Assembly (NCBI RefSeq): GCF_024347575.1
Contig: NZ_AP025504.1
Coordinates: forward strand, 682,001 to 746,000
Length of the DNA: 64,000 bases
Reading direction: 5' to 3'
Origin: Vibrio pelagius
GTDB taxonomy: Bacteria; Pseudomonadota; Gammaproteobacteria; Enterobacterales; Vibrionaceae
The position numbers and the translations under genes were made by a program. Shown here piece by piece: positions 18,685-29,509 of this stretch. A model generated the notes under the pieces. The model searched no databases and had not been told where the DNA came from. It was given only the letters and a program-made list of their open reading frames with translations. Each line of letters begins with the position of its first letter. The stretch's first letter is position 1.

Positions 18685-19569
18685 TTAGTAATACACCCAG
18701 CGTTTACCCATATAGGTATTAAGCAGTGCGAGCAGGCCAGTGATGAGGAAGATCACCAAGGAAGTCGCTGCAGCTGGTCCCATCTCATAGCGCTCAAACG
18801 CTTGCTGATAGAATAGGTAAAGCAAGGTGCGTGTCTCTCCGCCCGGCCCGCCTTGGGTTAGGATCTGGAACTGATCGAACGCCTGCATCGCCGTGATAAT
18901 GTTGACCACCACCAAGAAGAACGTGGTTGGCGAGATAAGCGGTAAGGTGATTTTTAAAAAGCGCGTCAGGCTGCTACAACCATCAATCAAAGACGCTTCA
19001 TAAAGCGATTCAGGGATCTTGTTGAGCGCGCTAATGTAGAACAGCATCGTCCAGCCGATTGCCTGCCATACCGTGACAATAATCACCGCAACTAGCGCAG
19101 TATTTCCGCTCTCTAACCAAGGGATCGCGTTAAAGCCCATCGCCTGTAACAGGTTGTTCGCTAGGCCAGATTTAGTCTCAAATACCCAAGACCAAACTAT
19201 CGACACCGCGACCGTTGGCGTGATCCATGGTGAGAAAATCACCGCTCGATAGAATTGGCTGCCCTTGAAGTTTTTGTGCAGCAACATGGCAAACACAAGA
19301 CCTAATAGAATGGTTGGCACGACGACACCAAGTGAAAACCAGAAGGTGTTCATCGCCGCTTGCAGAAACTCAAAGTCTTCCACCATGTATTGGTAATTTT
19401 CAAGCCCGACAAAGTCGTAATCTGGCGAAATGTAATCCCAGTCGGTGAAGCTGATATAAATGGAGTAGCCAAACGGCACTAACCAAAAAGTAAACAGTGG
19501 AACTAACAGTGGCGCGGTAAACAGCAGCACTTTCAGTCGATTTATCATGTGTTGTGAGAAAGCACTCAT
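18685..19569 (-). CDS. ugpA: UgpA-like ABC permease
   Basis: 294-residue inner-membrane permease with six predicted helices. The EAA loop reads YEASLIDGCSSLTRFLKITL, and FDQFQILTQGGPGGETRTL is the sequence typical of UgpA/MalF-type permeases. It is the first gene of the six-gene operon; the promoter should lie in the 102 bp between it and the LysR stop codon or further upstream. Confidence 0.9.
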   Translation of the reverse strand: MSAFSQHMINRLKVLLFTAPLLVPLFTFWLVPFGYSIYISFTDWDYISPDYDFVGLENYQYMVEDFEFLQAAMNTFWFSLGVVVPTILLGLVFAMLLHKNFKGSQFYRAVIFSPWITPTVAVSIVWSWVFETKSGLANNLLQAMGFNAIPWLESGNTALVAVIIVTVWQAIGWTMLFYISALNKIPESLYEASLIDGCSSLTRFLKITLPLISPTTFFLVVVNIITAMQAFDQFQILTQGGPGGETRTLLYLFYQQAFERYEMGPAAATSLVIFLITGLLALLNTYMGKRWVYY

Positions 19570-19671
19570 GGTGACCTCATCCTTGTTTGTATGTGCTTAA
19601 GCTAAGCGTTTTATGTGACAGGTTAGTAAGAGCGCCCCTCATTTTTTTTATGGCCACTCATAAGAAAACCT

Positions 19672-20556
19672 TTACTCAGGCTCTGCACTTTCAATTTGGT
19701 GATAGAGCCAATCACAGAAGAAATTCACCTTGGCACTTCGGCTATGTTTGGTAATCAGGTAGTGGGCAGATTCAGCAGGCATAAAGGCGTCACTCGCGAG
19801 CACCACCTCCCCTTTCTTAAGCAGTTCAGTCACCGCCAACGACCTCACCAGCAGCACACCAACGCCCTGCTTAACCGCCTCTAACGCATGCAGTGAGTTA
19901 CTAATTTCTAGCTGAACTTGCGGCAGTGACATCTCAAACTGATTATGGCTAAGCCACTGCAACCAGTTCTCTCGATAACCTTTCACTTGCACTGTTGGCA
20001 ATGAAGCAAAGTCACGAGCATCGAGCTGCTGTTGGTAGCGCTCTTTAAAATCTGGGCTGCAAACCAATTGCCAATGCTCTTGGAAGAGTCGTTCAAAATG
20101 CGTGTCTTCGCTCTCGACTTTGCCGTTAGTCAGTTCGATATCTACATTCTGACAAGGCGTGGTCGATGGCCAGTCCACCAGCTGAATATCCAAACGAATA
20201 AAGGGGTATTTTTGATAGAAAGAGGCGAGCCGTGGCAGTAACCAGTTATGGCAGAAGGTGTGATTAACGCGCAGGCTCAACACGTCTGTCTCTTTCTCGC
20301 CAAATAGGATTTGTGTTTGCAGCTTTAGGTGAGCAAGTGATCCCGAAACAATCGGTTGATACTGTTGCGCAGCCGAGGTTAAACGTACGCCCTTTGAGCT
20401 ACGTTCAAACAGTGTGGTATCGAAAAAGGTCTCTAGGCTTTTGAGTTGCTGGCTTACCGCCGCTTGGGTAACACACAGCTCGCGCGCCGCCGCACCAATT
20501 GAACCAAGGCGGGCAACTGCTTCGAATGCTACAAGGGCGCGTAGAGGGGGTAACAT
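19672..20556 (-). CDS. LysR-family regulator (GcvA-like subgroup)
   Basis: 294-residue LysR protein. The N terminus MLPPLRALVAFEAVARLGS and the helix-turn-helix AARELCVTQAAVSQQLKSLE are characteristic of the GcvA/AmpR subgroup. It is transcribed in the same direction as the ugp-type operon 102 bp downstream and divergently from an EamA permease gene 299 bp away. Either could be its target. The operon is the better guess because the gene sits directly at its head. Confidence 0.9.
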   Translation of the reverse strand: MLPPLRALVAFEAVARLGSIGAAARELCVTQAAVSQQLKSLETFFDTTLFERSSKGVRLTSAAQQYQPIVSGSLAHLKLQTQILFGEKETDVLSLRVNHTFCHNWLLPRLASFYQKYPFIRLDIQLVDWPSTTPCQNVDIELTNGKVESEDTHFERLFQEHWQLVCSPDFKERYQQQLDARDFASLPTVQVKGYRENWLQWLSHNQFEMSLPQVQLEISNSLHALEAVKQGVGVLLVRSLAVTELLKKGEVVLASDAFMPAESAHYLITKHSRSAKVNFFCDWLYHQIESAEPE

Positions 20557-20855
20557 GGCTTCACCTAATTGAAATAAAAGTGAAAATTACTTCAATCAGG
20601 TTTCAGTTTTTTGCAGTTCGCGTTACAGATTAATGACTAAACAAAATATCGACTATTTCGGTAATCTCCAAGTCTCTATATGGTGGGTAGATTGAATATA
20701 GTTTGACCACCCTCACGTTTAGACAGAATGTTAATCGCTTGGAAAAATAACATCACTATCTCGTTACATTTAGTTGCACTTACCATTTTTGACTTCGTCA
20801 TTGAAAACGTGTTTTTGTGTATTATGTATTATTTAATTAACATAAGGGATTAGAC

Positions 20856-21737
20856 ATGTTGGGCTTTGTGTTTATTTTGGCCTCGGTGACATTGCAGGCA
20901 TTCGCTTTGTCTCGTGTTAGTTTTCAGTTTAGTAGTGGAGAGATCATGATTTTCTCTGCGGCCTCCTTTTTCTTGTGCTCGATATTTTTTCTGTTCAAAC
21001 TTATGGTTACGAGAAACCTAAATCTCAATAAAGAAAAAGTAGTCTCATTGACGAAGATGAATGTATATACCTTGCTAGCATTCTTCTCCTTTCATTTGGC
21101 TTTGATCTATATTCCAGCTTCCAGTGCCGCTTTATTTGAGTCGGCAGTGGCCGTTGTCGCAGTATCTGTGTTTACTCGTGAGAGTTTCGGTAGGTTAGCG
21201 CAAGCTTCCACAATAGTGTTACTCACTCTGCTGTTTGCCCTTAAGGCCAATGTGATGAATGTAGCGTTGTTAGTGGGGTTAGTTTTGGCGGCATTTGCTG
21301 GAATCGGTGCCGCACTAATTTCATTAAAATCGAACGCTAAGTTTATGGGTGACCTGTCTATTGATGAGATCTTGGCATTTCGCTTTCTATTATCTGGTAT
21401 TGTCGCGCTGGGCGTTGTCTTATCAACGGGCGATAGCCTTAGTGGAGAAATGAACCTACTCGAGGTGCTTGGGCTTTCTGTATTTGGATTTGTACTTCCA
21501 TTTTTCTTGCTTCAGAAAGGAATGGAGGTCACTAAGCCTGTACTGACGGTCTGTATGCTCTCAGTAATTCCAGCGATCTCTTACTTATTTGAATCAGTGC
21601 TATACTCGAAACCTTCGGCTCAAGAGGTGATGTTAATAAGCTGTTCAGTGGCCTTGATAATTTGGTTTTCTATATCAGACATTATTAAAACTCGAACCCA
21701 ATCGGTAGTGTCTGTTAGCGAACCTAATAAGCCATAA
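20856..21737 (+). CDS. EamA/DMT-family transporter
   Basis: 293-residue protein with about ten membrane helices in the two-half EamA arrangement. The start is the ATG after the AAGGGA ribosome-binding site. The 3' end overlaps the convergent DUF3299-like gene by 14 bp. It is unrelated in sequence detail to the EamA protein encoded near 4.1-5.0 kb. The substrate is unknown; the preceding 299 bp hold only its promoter and that of the LysR gene, as far as I can see. Confidence 0.88.
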   Translation: MLGFVFILASVTLQAFALSRVSFQFSSGEIMIFSAASFFLCSIFFLFKLMVTRNLNLNKEKVVSLTKMNVYTLLAFFSFHLALIYIPASSAALFESAVAVVAVSVFTRESFGRLAQASTIVLLTLLFALKANVMNVALLVGLVLAAFAGIGAALISLKSNAKFMGDLSIDEILAFRFLLSGIVALGVVLSTGDSLSGEMNLLEVLGLSVFGFVLPFFLLQKGMEVTKPVLTVCMLSVIPAISYLFESVLYSKPSAQEVMLISCSVALIIWFSISDIIKTRTQSVVSVSEPNKP

Positions 21738-22332
21738 TGTTTGAGGCATCGATAACATAACCAATCTCGACATCTTGGTTACCATCCGATAGCGCGACAG
21801 ACGCGGATACGCCTCCTGCCTTGATATCTCCTGCAACCCAGACTGGCGTATAAAGACTTTGCATCTGATACCCTTCTGGGAAATTAACCAAGATGGTTTG
21901 GTTAGCAGGGGGGGGAGGTGTATGGATACATGCGCCCGTCGTCGGGACCAAAATAAATTGTGTACCAACCAAACCTTCCATCTCTAATGGCACTAAAAAG
22001 CCACCTAGCTTCATGTCGTTCACTTCCAAGTCTGAAATAATAGCATTGGCGTAACGCTTACCACTTACCAGCTCATCGAGTGCCTGTCTGACGTTTAAGC
22101 CTCTTTTCTCTGCCAGTTCAATGCGCTTGATGTAACCATCGTGCTCCATTGGGCTGAGTCTGCGGCTTTGCTGAGCCACCTCGTACACATAAATTTCTGT
22201 AACCAATGCTTTATCACTTGGCGATAAGCTTTGTTGTTGCGTGTTCTGCGGGCGAAGAGAATCCCATGACAAATTTTCTGCTGCATCAACCAAGGGTGCG
22301 AGTAGCACCAACATTAGTAATATGTTTTTCAT
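21724..22332 (-). CDS. Exported DUF3299-like protein
   Basis: A 202-residue protein if started at the ATG at 22332, which gives a clean signal peptide (MKNILLMLVLLAPLVDA) with GGGG upstream; a TTG five codons earlier is possible. The mature part carries the DUF3299 pattern: GGFLVPLEMEGLVGTQFILV followed closely by GACIHTPPPPANQTI, where the Cys-His-Pro-rich segment is the hallmark. Members are periplasmic or lipoprotein-like and often linked to ABC or metal functions, but no activity is assigned here. It is 92 bp downstream of the M20 peptidase gene. Confidence 0.75.
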   Translation of the reverse strand: MKNILLMLVLLAPLVDAAENLSWDSLRPQNTQQQSLSPSDKALVTEIYVYEVAQQSRRLSPMEHDGYIKRIELAEKRGLNVRQALDELVSGKRYANAIISDLEVNDMKLGGFLVPLEMEGLVGTQFILVPTTGACIHTPPPPANQTILVNFPEGYQMQSLYTPVWVAGDIKAGGVSASVALSDGNQDVEIGYVIDASNIMAY

Positions 22333-22424
22333 TCGTTTGTGCCCCAAATTAGATAGAGTATCTCAGTCACACCAAGTAGATTCGATGACCGCAGTGCGTG
22401 GCGCCACGGTCATTGCAGTTGCGA

Positions 22425-23948
22425 TTAAAGGTTTTCTAAGTTATCCATCAACTTGTAGAAGAATCCGATTGAGCGACCATACTCGTCAACCAGAATACGC
22501 TCGTTCACGCCATGAAAGCCTTCAAATTCTTTCACATTTTCCAACTGTAGCGCAGTAATGGTGTACACATCCGGCGCAAAATCACGCGCTTGGAAGTGCT
22601 TAGAGTCTGAGCCACCGATAACAAAGAATGGCGATACAATCAGATCATTACCCCAAGTTTGGCGAATGGTTTTCTCAAGCATTTTGTACCCTTCACCGTT
22701 TGGATCAGCCACATTGGTTGCAGGTGTTGATGCTGAAATATCTCTTACTGTTATACGCTCATCGCCGATGGCTTTTTTCACATGTTCAATAATTACTTCA
22801 GGTGTATCACCTGGCATAGGTCGGAAGTTAACCACCGCGGTAGCTGCTGGAGGCAGTACATTATCTTTAATACCAGCGTTGAACATAGTAACGGCAGTCG
22901 TTGTGTGCAGCATGGCGCGAGTCACTTGGTTTTGCGACATCACATCAATAAACTTCTGCTCTAAATCGCTGATTGAATCGTTCTTTCCATAAGCCACCGC
23001 TTTGTACATTGGCTGTTGTTCTTCAGGTAGCTCTGGTCCCATAAAGCGGTACTGGTAGCGAACCGCATCGTGAATCTTGTATGGGAACTGAGCCGCTTCC
23101 ACTTTTTCTACTGCTTTTGCTAACGCAACAATGTTCGACTCACCGGCAGGTTGTGAAGAGTGACCGCCAATACCATTAATTGCGATCTCTAAGCTCACGA
23201 ACCCTTTTTGGGCTATTCCAATCAACGCGGTATTTTCGCGGATACCAGGGAATATACCGGGTACTAATGGCGCAGACTCATCAATCACAAAGGCAATTTT
23301 GTCGTAACGCTGCTCGACAATATCCGCTGCGTGTTTTGCACCTTCTGGACCACCAACTTCTTCATCGTGACCAAACACAAATAAAATTGTACGCTCCGGT
23401 TGGAAGCCTTCTTTTATTTTCATTTCAGTGGCTTCTAAGATGGCGTGAATTTGATTTTTGTCATCTAGAGAACCACGCCCCCAGATATAGCCATCCTTAA
23501 TCTCACCAGAAAACGGCTCGACTTCCCATTGATCTCGCGACTCTTCGGCAATTGGTACCACATCTTGGTGAGCCATAAACACAGCAGGAGCCAGTGATGG
23601 ATCTTTACCTTCCCATGTGTAAATCAAGCTATAAGGGCGCGGGTCACCCACCAGTTCACGCTTTAGTGTTTTATGTACCAGAGGGTAGGATTCAACTAAG
23701 AAGTCGTGATAGTTTTTAAATGCTTCTTCATCAAAATCACTGCGGTCTTGATTTGAAATCGTCGGGAACTGAACCGCTTGAGATAGTCGCTGTGCTGCGC
23801 CCTCTAAATCCACTTTCACTTCAACTTGCTCAACACCTTGCATTTGCATTGAACTAAAATCTTGGTCTTCCAAAGCCCAAGCAGACACGCTGGCTGTAAG
23901 CGCAAGTGCTGAGGCGATACTTGTAAAAAGTTTGGTTTGCTTAGTCAT
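22425..23948 (-). CDS. Exported M20-family metallopeptidase
   Basis: 507 residues with a signal peptide ending near ASVSAWA (residue ~25). It has the M20 dinuclear zinc motifs: FMAHQDVVP (His, Asp), GRGSLDDKNQ (bridging Asp), GHDEEVGG (catalytic Glu-Glu) and a late GGSDSKHFQA His. The length and RERELVGDPRPYSL-like insert suggest the carboxypeptidase S/PM20D1-like subgroup, which cleaves peptides or N-acyl amino acids. Likely works in the periplasm. The start is supported by AGGGAG upstream. Confidence 0.87.
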   Translation of the reverse strand: MTKQTKLFTSIASALALTASVSAWALEDQDFSSMQMQGVEQVEVKVDLEGAAQRLSQAVQFPTISNQDRSDFDEEAFKNYHDFLVESYPLVHKTLKRELVGDPRPYSLIYTWEGKDPSLAPAVFMAHQDVVPIAEESRDQWEVEPFSGEIKDGYIWGRGSLDDKNQIHAILEATEMKIKEGFQPERTILFVFGHDEEVGGPEGAKHAADIVEQRYDKIAFVIDESAPLVPGIFPGIRENTALIGIAQKGFVSLEIAINGIGGHSSQPAGESNIVALAKAVEKVEAAQFPYKIHDAVRYQYRFMGPELPEEQQPMYKAVAYGKNDSISDLEQKFIDVMSQNQVTRAMLHTTTAVTMFNAGIKDNVLPPAATAVVNFRPMPGDTPEVIIEHVKKAIGDERITVRDISASTPATNVADPNGEGYKMLEKTIRQTWGNDLIVSPFFVIGGSDSKHFQARDFAPDVYTITALQLENVKEFEGFHGVNERILVDEYGRSIGFFYKLMDNLENL

Positions 23949-24123
23949 AACAAACTCCCTTTATTCGCTAGAAAATAATTTGAATCAGTTTCGTGTTGAT
24001 GAGCAAAGTATTGACGTTTTCTTTACCAAAAACCAATCGCAGATGCAGGATCAAATCCTGCAAATTCAAATCATCATCGTTGTAAGCGATAAAAGTAGAA
24101 TCACCGCAGAAGAGGGCCAGCCG

Positions 24124-25614
24124 TCATGACTCAGCAGGAAGTGAGAGTGACTCAAACGGCACAGGCTTGCTGTATAAGTAGCCTTGATGAATAGCGACCC
24201 CTCGAGAGACAAGATAGTCTGCTTGACTTTGTTCCTCTACTCCCTCAGCAACTAATTTCAAATCAAGGCCCTTTGCCATTGAGATAATGGCATCCAAGAC
24301 GGGTGCTGTAACACTTTGGGAACCAATGCTATCAACAAAGCACTTATCAATTTTAAGGTAATCAATCGGAGTCGTTTCAAGCATTGCAAGAGAGGTTTGT
24401 CCTGTTCCGAAATCGTCTATCAGTATCTCTAAGCCATGCTGTCGTAAATACTCGATAGCGGATTTTGCTCGGTTATCGATTAGCTGGCGCTCCGTAATTT
24501 CTAAACCTAAGTGAATCCCACGAGCTCTCAATAAATCAGCTTGTTCAATGAGGAACTTCTGCTTATCTGAAGAAGCAAAGTAACCAGGTGGGAAGTTAAT
24601 TCCTAAATGAAAGGCATGAGGAAAAGAATAAGGTGAGAAGTCGCTGATGGCTCTTTCGACAACAAGATCCGTCAGTTGATTGATCAAGTTAAACTCTTCT
24701 AAAGCAGGAATAAAGACATCTGGGTAGATCAGACCACGTTCAGGATGCCTCCAACGAACTAACGCTTCAACACCTGATAACTCACCTGTTTTACAATCAA
24801 TTTGAGGTTGGTAGTGCAATATAAACTCTTTACGGCGAATCGCTTGTTTCACTTCATTATCAAAACCCTGGTTCCGAATAAAATGCCGGCGAATAAAGTA
24901 GAAAGCAATATACACGACCAAAGTTCCAGGAATCGCAGCTAAAAAGTAGAACCAAGTTTTGTTTAATATCAGAACGTCGCTAGCAACTACTTGGATTTGA
25001 TGTTGAGGGATGCCCGTTTCAGCAGTATAAGTAAACCACCCAGAGGCACGTGGGATGTCTGAAGGCGCTGAGTCTTTGCCTATAAAGAGCGCTGCTGAAC
25101 TGATTCTGTCGTCGGTTCGATAACCTAAGCTCGCACGCATGAAATCTAAATCTATGAGAGATACTGCGTAATACTCTTGCTCGTTTAGAACTCTCCTGTT
25201 TATTACTGCAACTGATAAATCCTTTTTCGATCTTGGCAACGATGCAAGCTGAAACACCTGAGGGGTCTGGCTAAGCGATTCAATATCGACAATTTCTCTG
25301 GTTCCCACTTCCCCCAAAGATGAGCAAACAATCTGATTATTAGAGACAATTTGCATCTCTAATATCTCCCGCTCATAACGGAGAACTTGCTGTAAAAAAC
25401 CACACTGCTGTGGCGCAACTAGAGCAGATTTATTCTCTATTGAGACATTCAACACGATCCGGTGATAGTTTTCAGCATAGCCATCGCCCAATGAACGTAA
25501 CGTATCTTTAACGCTCAAAAATGTAAGTATCACAACGGTACACATCACCAACACAATTGGGGCAAAGTAAACCAACCGAAGAGAACTCGTTGACTGTCTG
25601 ATATTCAGTTTCAT
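24124..25614 (-). CDS. CSS-motif EAL c-di-GMP phosphodiesterase
   Basis: 496 residues. An N-terminal membrane helix (about 16-34), a periplasmic CSS-motif domain with IVCSSLGE near residue 90, and a second helix (about 218-238) precede an EAL domain (about 255-490). The EAL signature is GVEALVRWRHPERGLIYPDV, with DDFGTGQTS and EGVEEQ present, so an active enzyme is expected. In characterised CSS-EAL proteins of enteric bacteria a periplasmic disulfide between cysteines tunes activity; the second Cys here would be in APQQCGFLQQ. Monocistronic. Confidence 0.92.
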   Translation of the reverse strand: MKLNIRQSTSSLRLVYFAPIVLVMCTVVILTFLSVKDTLRSLGDGYAENYHRIVLNVSIENKSALVAPQQCGFLQQVLRYEREILEMQIVSNNQIVCSSLGEVGTREIVDIESLSQTPQVFQLASLPRSKKDLSVAVINRRVLNEQEYYAVSLIDLDFMRASLGYRTDDRISSAALFIGKDSAPSDIPRASGWFTYTAETGIPQHQIQVVASDVLILNKTWFYFLAAIPGTLVVYIAFYFIRRHFIRNQGFDNEVKQAIRRKEFILHYQPQIDCKTGELSGVEALVRWRHPERGLIYPDVFIPALEEFNLINQLTDLVVERAISDFSPYSFPHAFHLGINFPPGYFASSDKQKFLIEQADLLRARGIHLGLEITERQLIDNRAKSAIEYLRQHGLEILIDDFGTGQTSLAMLETTPIDYLKIDKCFVDSIGSQSVTAPVLDAIISMAKGLDLKLVAEGVEEQSQADYLVSRGVAIHQGYLYSKPVPFESLSLPAES

Positions 25615-25996
25615 TTAGGGTTCAACCAATATTGAAGTGTGACAGGATAGGCACATCATTTGCGCAAGAAAATACATTTAGCGCTCACTTGCTAGAGTAT
25701 ATTCTCCTCGGCAAAAGCCCCTATTAGGGTCCAGGCTAACGCTGTTAATTTATTAATAACTCATTAAAGTTATATTACTTGTTTGCAAAGTATTTTGCGA
25801 TTTCTCTGTCAGAGATTTCTTGTTGGTTCTTACCCGTGTGAATAGAAAAAAACGTCACAACGAGATCTTAGTTCATGAAATATAAATATCGACCACCTTA
25901 GAACGCTGAGATCGAGAAAACTGCCCTCCTATCGAGTTTTTCTCCGCTATTTTCGATCACTTACCAACCTAGAATGGGTCACACCCCATGAGCCCT
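25615..25996. other. Gene-free stretch with a possible decayed short reading frame
   Basis: 382 bp of AT-rich DNA holding the EAL promoter at its left end. On the minus strand, 25775-25858 reads SIHTGKNQQEISDREIAKYF and ends ANK*. Just upstream in another frame lies RSQRSKVVDIYIS*. Both look more protein-like than chance and could be pieces of one small frameshifted gene, but I do not recognise a family and no start with a ribosome-binding site is clear. Confidence 0.35.
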
Positions 25997-26341
25997 CTAA
26001 TGACTCACCGAACTAGAAAACAAGTTGATGATCACGACACCTGTCAGAATCAAAGCGATGCCGATGACTGCGTAGATATCGAGTTTTTGCCCATAAACCA
26101 GCCAAGATAGGGCTGCGACGAGTACGATGCCTGCGCCACACCAAATTGCGTATGCGACGCCAAGTGACATAGTTTGAACAGTAAGTGATAGAAGATAGAA
26201 AGCACAACCGTAACCAACCAGCACGGCGATTGAAGTTGGTATTGAGGTAAATTGATTGGTTTTAGGCAACAGTGAAGTGGCGATCACTTCAAGAACGATG
26301 GCTAATGAAAGCATAATGGCAGGAGGAAGAGATAACAGCAT
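25997..26341 (-). CDS. Small multidrug resistance (SMR) family transporter
   Basis: A 114-residue protein of four membrane helices from the ATG at 26341; a GTG four codons upstream is also possible. The first helix carries the essential Glu in LAIVLEVIATSLL, and SLGVAYAIWCGAG in helix three is the EmrE/Sug signature. SMR proteins exchange protons for quaternary ammonium or guanidinium compounds as dimers. It is divergent from frmA across a 416-bp gap, so shared regulation is possible but unproven. Confidence 0.9.
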   Translation of the reverse strand: MLLSLPPAIMLSLAIVLEVIATSLLPKTNQFTSIPTSIAVLVGYGCAFYLLSLTVQTMSLGVAYAIWCGAGIVLVAALSWLVYGQKLDIYAVIGIALILTGVVIINLFSSSVSH

Positions 26342-26353
26342 AATTGGACCCAC

Positions 26354-27906
<1,553 letters not shown>

Positions 27907-27916
27907 TACCTAGCTT

Positions 27917-27975
27917 GGCTCTCACTTGGGAGCCAGCACATTGCCTTCACCACTTTTCGCCCGGGAAGTGGTGAA
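27917..27975 (+). other. Two hairpins between frmA and the formylglutathione hydrolase gene
   Basis: Hairpin one pairs GGCTCTC with GGGAGCC (27917-27934). Hairpin two pairs TTCACCACTT (27946-27955) with AAGTGGTGAA (27966-27975). The following tract (CTCCCTTTGTT) is only partly T-rich, so they may cause partial termination or protect the frmA mRNA. Confidence 0.5.
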
Positions 27976-28099
27976 CTCCCTTTGTTAAGAGTCGATTTAA
28001 TCGACGAACTTACGATTTAAGACGTCCTTTAGCAAAGAGCAAAATGTTAGCTTTATCTTAATGATTCTCCAGACCAACAACCGAACGGAGCACAACTTA

Positions 28100-28939
28100 A
28101 TGACTATCGAAAATATTAGCCAAGCCAAGGTTGCTGGTGGTTGGCACAAGCAATACACACACTTCTCGGCAACGCTAAACTGCAATATGCGTTTCGCTAT
28201 TTTCCTACCACCAAACGCAAGCAAAGAGAACCCAGTGCCTGTTCTATACTGGCTTTCAGGTCTGACTTGTACTGATGAAAACTTCATGCAGAAAGCAGGG
28301 GCATTTAAAGCGGCAGCAGAGCAAGGTATCGCAATCGTAGCGCCAGATACTAGCCCTCGTGGAGAAGATGTTGCTGATGACGAAGCGTACGACATGGGTC
28401 AAGGTGCCGGCTTCTACCTGAACGCAACAAACGCTCCGTGGGACGCACACTACCACATGTACGATTATGTGGTGACTGAGCTTCCAACGCTTATCGAGTC
28501 TTTCTTCCCTGTCACTCCGATTAAGTCTATCTCAGGTCACAGCATGGGGGGGCATGGAGCCTTAACCATTGGCATTAAAAACCAAGAGAACTACCGCTCT
28601 ATCTCTGCATTTAGCCCGATTAGCAACCCAATGCAATGCCCTTGGGGACAAAAGGCATTTAGCCAGTACTTAGGATTAGACATTGAAGAGTGGCGCCAGT
28701 ACGACGCATCTGAACTTCTAAAAACCAAGGGCACTGTTTTACCTATGTTGGTTGACCAAGGCGAGGCCGATAACTTCTTAGTCGAGCAGCTTAAGCCAGA
28801 ACAGCTAATTGAAGCAGCGAAAGTGACAAACTCGGATTTGGATCTTCGCATGCAGCCTGGTTACGACCACAGCTACTACTTCATCTCAAGCTTCATTGAT
28901 GAGCATATTGAGTTCCATGCCGCTTATCTAAAACAGTAG
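28100..28939 (+). CDS. fghA: S-formylglutathione hydrolase
   Basis: Hydrolyses S-formylglutathione to formate and glutathione. It has 279 residues from the ATG at 28100, which has GGAG nine bases upstream; an earlier start is not conserved. Esterase-D alpha/beta-hydrolase features are WLSGLTCTDENFMQKAGA, the nucleophile S148 in GHSMGGHGA, an acid in LVDQGEADNF and the catalytic His in PGYDHSYYF. Located 193 bp after frmA in the same direction. The proteins for both steps begin with the same MTIE sequence, a coincidence of short N termini. Confidence 0.96.
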   Translation: MTIENISQAKVAGGWHKQYTHFSATLNCNMRFAIFLPPNASKENPVPVLYWLSGLTCTDENFMQKAGAFKAAAEQGIAIVAPDTSPRGEDVADDEAYDMGQGAGFYLNATNAPWDAHYHMYDYVVTELPTLIESFFPVTPIKSISGHSMGGHGALTIGIKNQENYRSISAFSPISNPMQCPWGQKAFSQYLGLDIEEWRQYDASELLKTKGTVLPMLVDQGEADNFLVEQLKPEQLIEAAKVTNSDLDLRMQPGYDHSYYFISSFIDEHIEFHAAYLKQ

Positions 28940-28980
28940 TCACGCGTAAGTTTCCAAACCAGCGCGGTAGGCTATCTACC

Positions 28981-29010
28981 AATGCCAGTCATATCTCGAC
29001 TGGCATTTTT
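28981..29010 (+). terminator. Intrinsic terminator after fghA
   Basis: AATGCCAGTC and GACTGGCATT form a perfect 10-bp stem with a 7-base loop, then TTT. Convergent genes on both sides can use it. Confidence 0.85.
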
Positions 29011-29014
29011 GATT

Positions 29015-29389
29015 CTAGATTACCTTGACCCACTGCGATCGCCAAGCTTGAGCTTCCATCGGATCTGGCCAGAACTCTTTCTGATGAGTAATAAGCCCGC
29101 TCTCTACCGTATGGAAAGTGACAGCGCGCGCCTTTTGTACTCCGTCCGTAATTGAAACATCTGTAACCACAGTATTTTGCTCTGCAACAATCGAATGAAT
29201 CTCAAACTGCCACTCTCCATGAGCGGGATAGTAGCTGTTGATGGCAACAAAGTTATCTCGGCCTAAGGTTAGCTCGCCAGACTGCGGCCAGTAGCCCTCA
29301 AAATCTTCACTCAGAAACTCACTAGCTCTAGCAAAATTATTCGATTTCATTGCTTCCCAGAATGAAACTACCACCTCTTTCGCATTCAT
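29015..29389 (-). CDS. SnoaL/NTF2-like protein
   Basis: 124 residues from the ATG at 29389, which has GGGAG eight bases upstream; a start eight codons earlier would be less well placed. The order of elements (SFWEAMKSNNFARASEFLSE helix, then FEGYWPQSGELTLGRDNF, then the VTDVSITDGVQKARAVTFHT strands and a terminal WRSQW) fits a cone-like NTF2/SnoaL fold. Such proteins may bind or convert small ligands. The catalytic function is unknown. It is monocistronic. Confidence 0.75.
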   Translation of the reverse strand: MNAKEVVVSFWEAMKSNNFARASEFLSEDFEGYWPQSGELTLGRDNFVAINSYYPAHGEWQFEIHSIVAEQNTVVTDVSITDGVQKARAVTFHTVESGLITHQKEFWPDPMEAQAWRSQWVKVI

Positions 29390-29509
29390 GTTTCGACTCC
29401 CTTTTACTCTCAATCAGTGATGCAACAACTAAGCCCACAGCAGTAAAAATAACATTGGATTAGAATGGATTGCTGAATCCATCTACTTGGCTTACGATGC
29501 AAATATCCC

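Noticed and set aside
22333..22347. TTG start five codons upstream for the DUF3299-like protein
   Set aside because: The ATG at 22332 gives a clean signal peptide and has GGGG at ribosome-binding distance.
23932..24129. Plus-strand frame of 65 codons in front of the M20 gene
   Set aside because: Overlaps the M20 promoter and start and shows no recognisable protein features.
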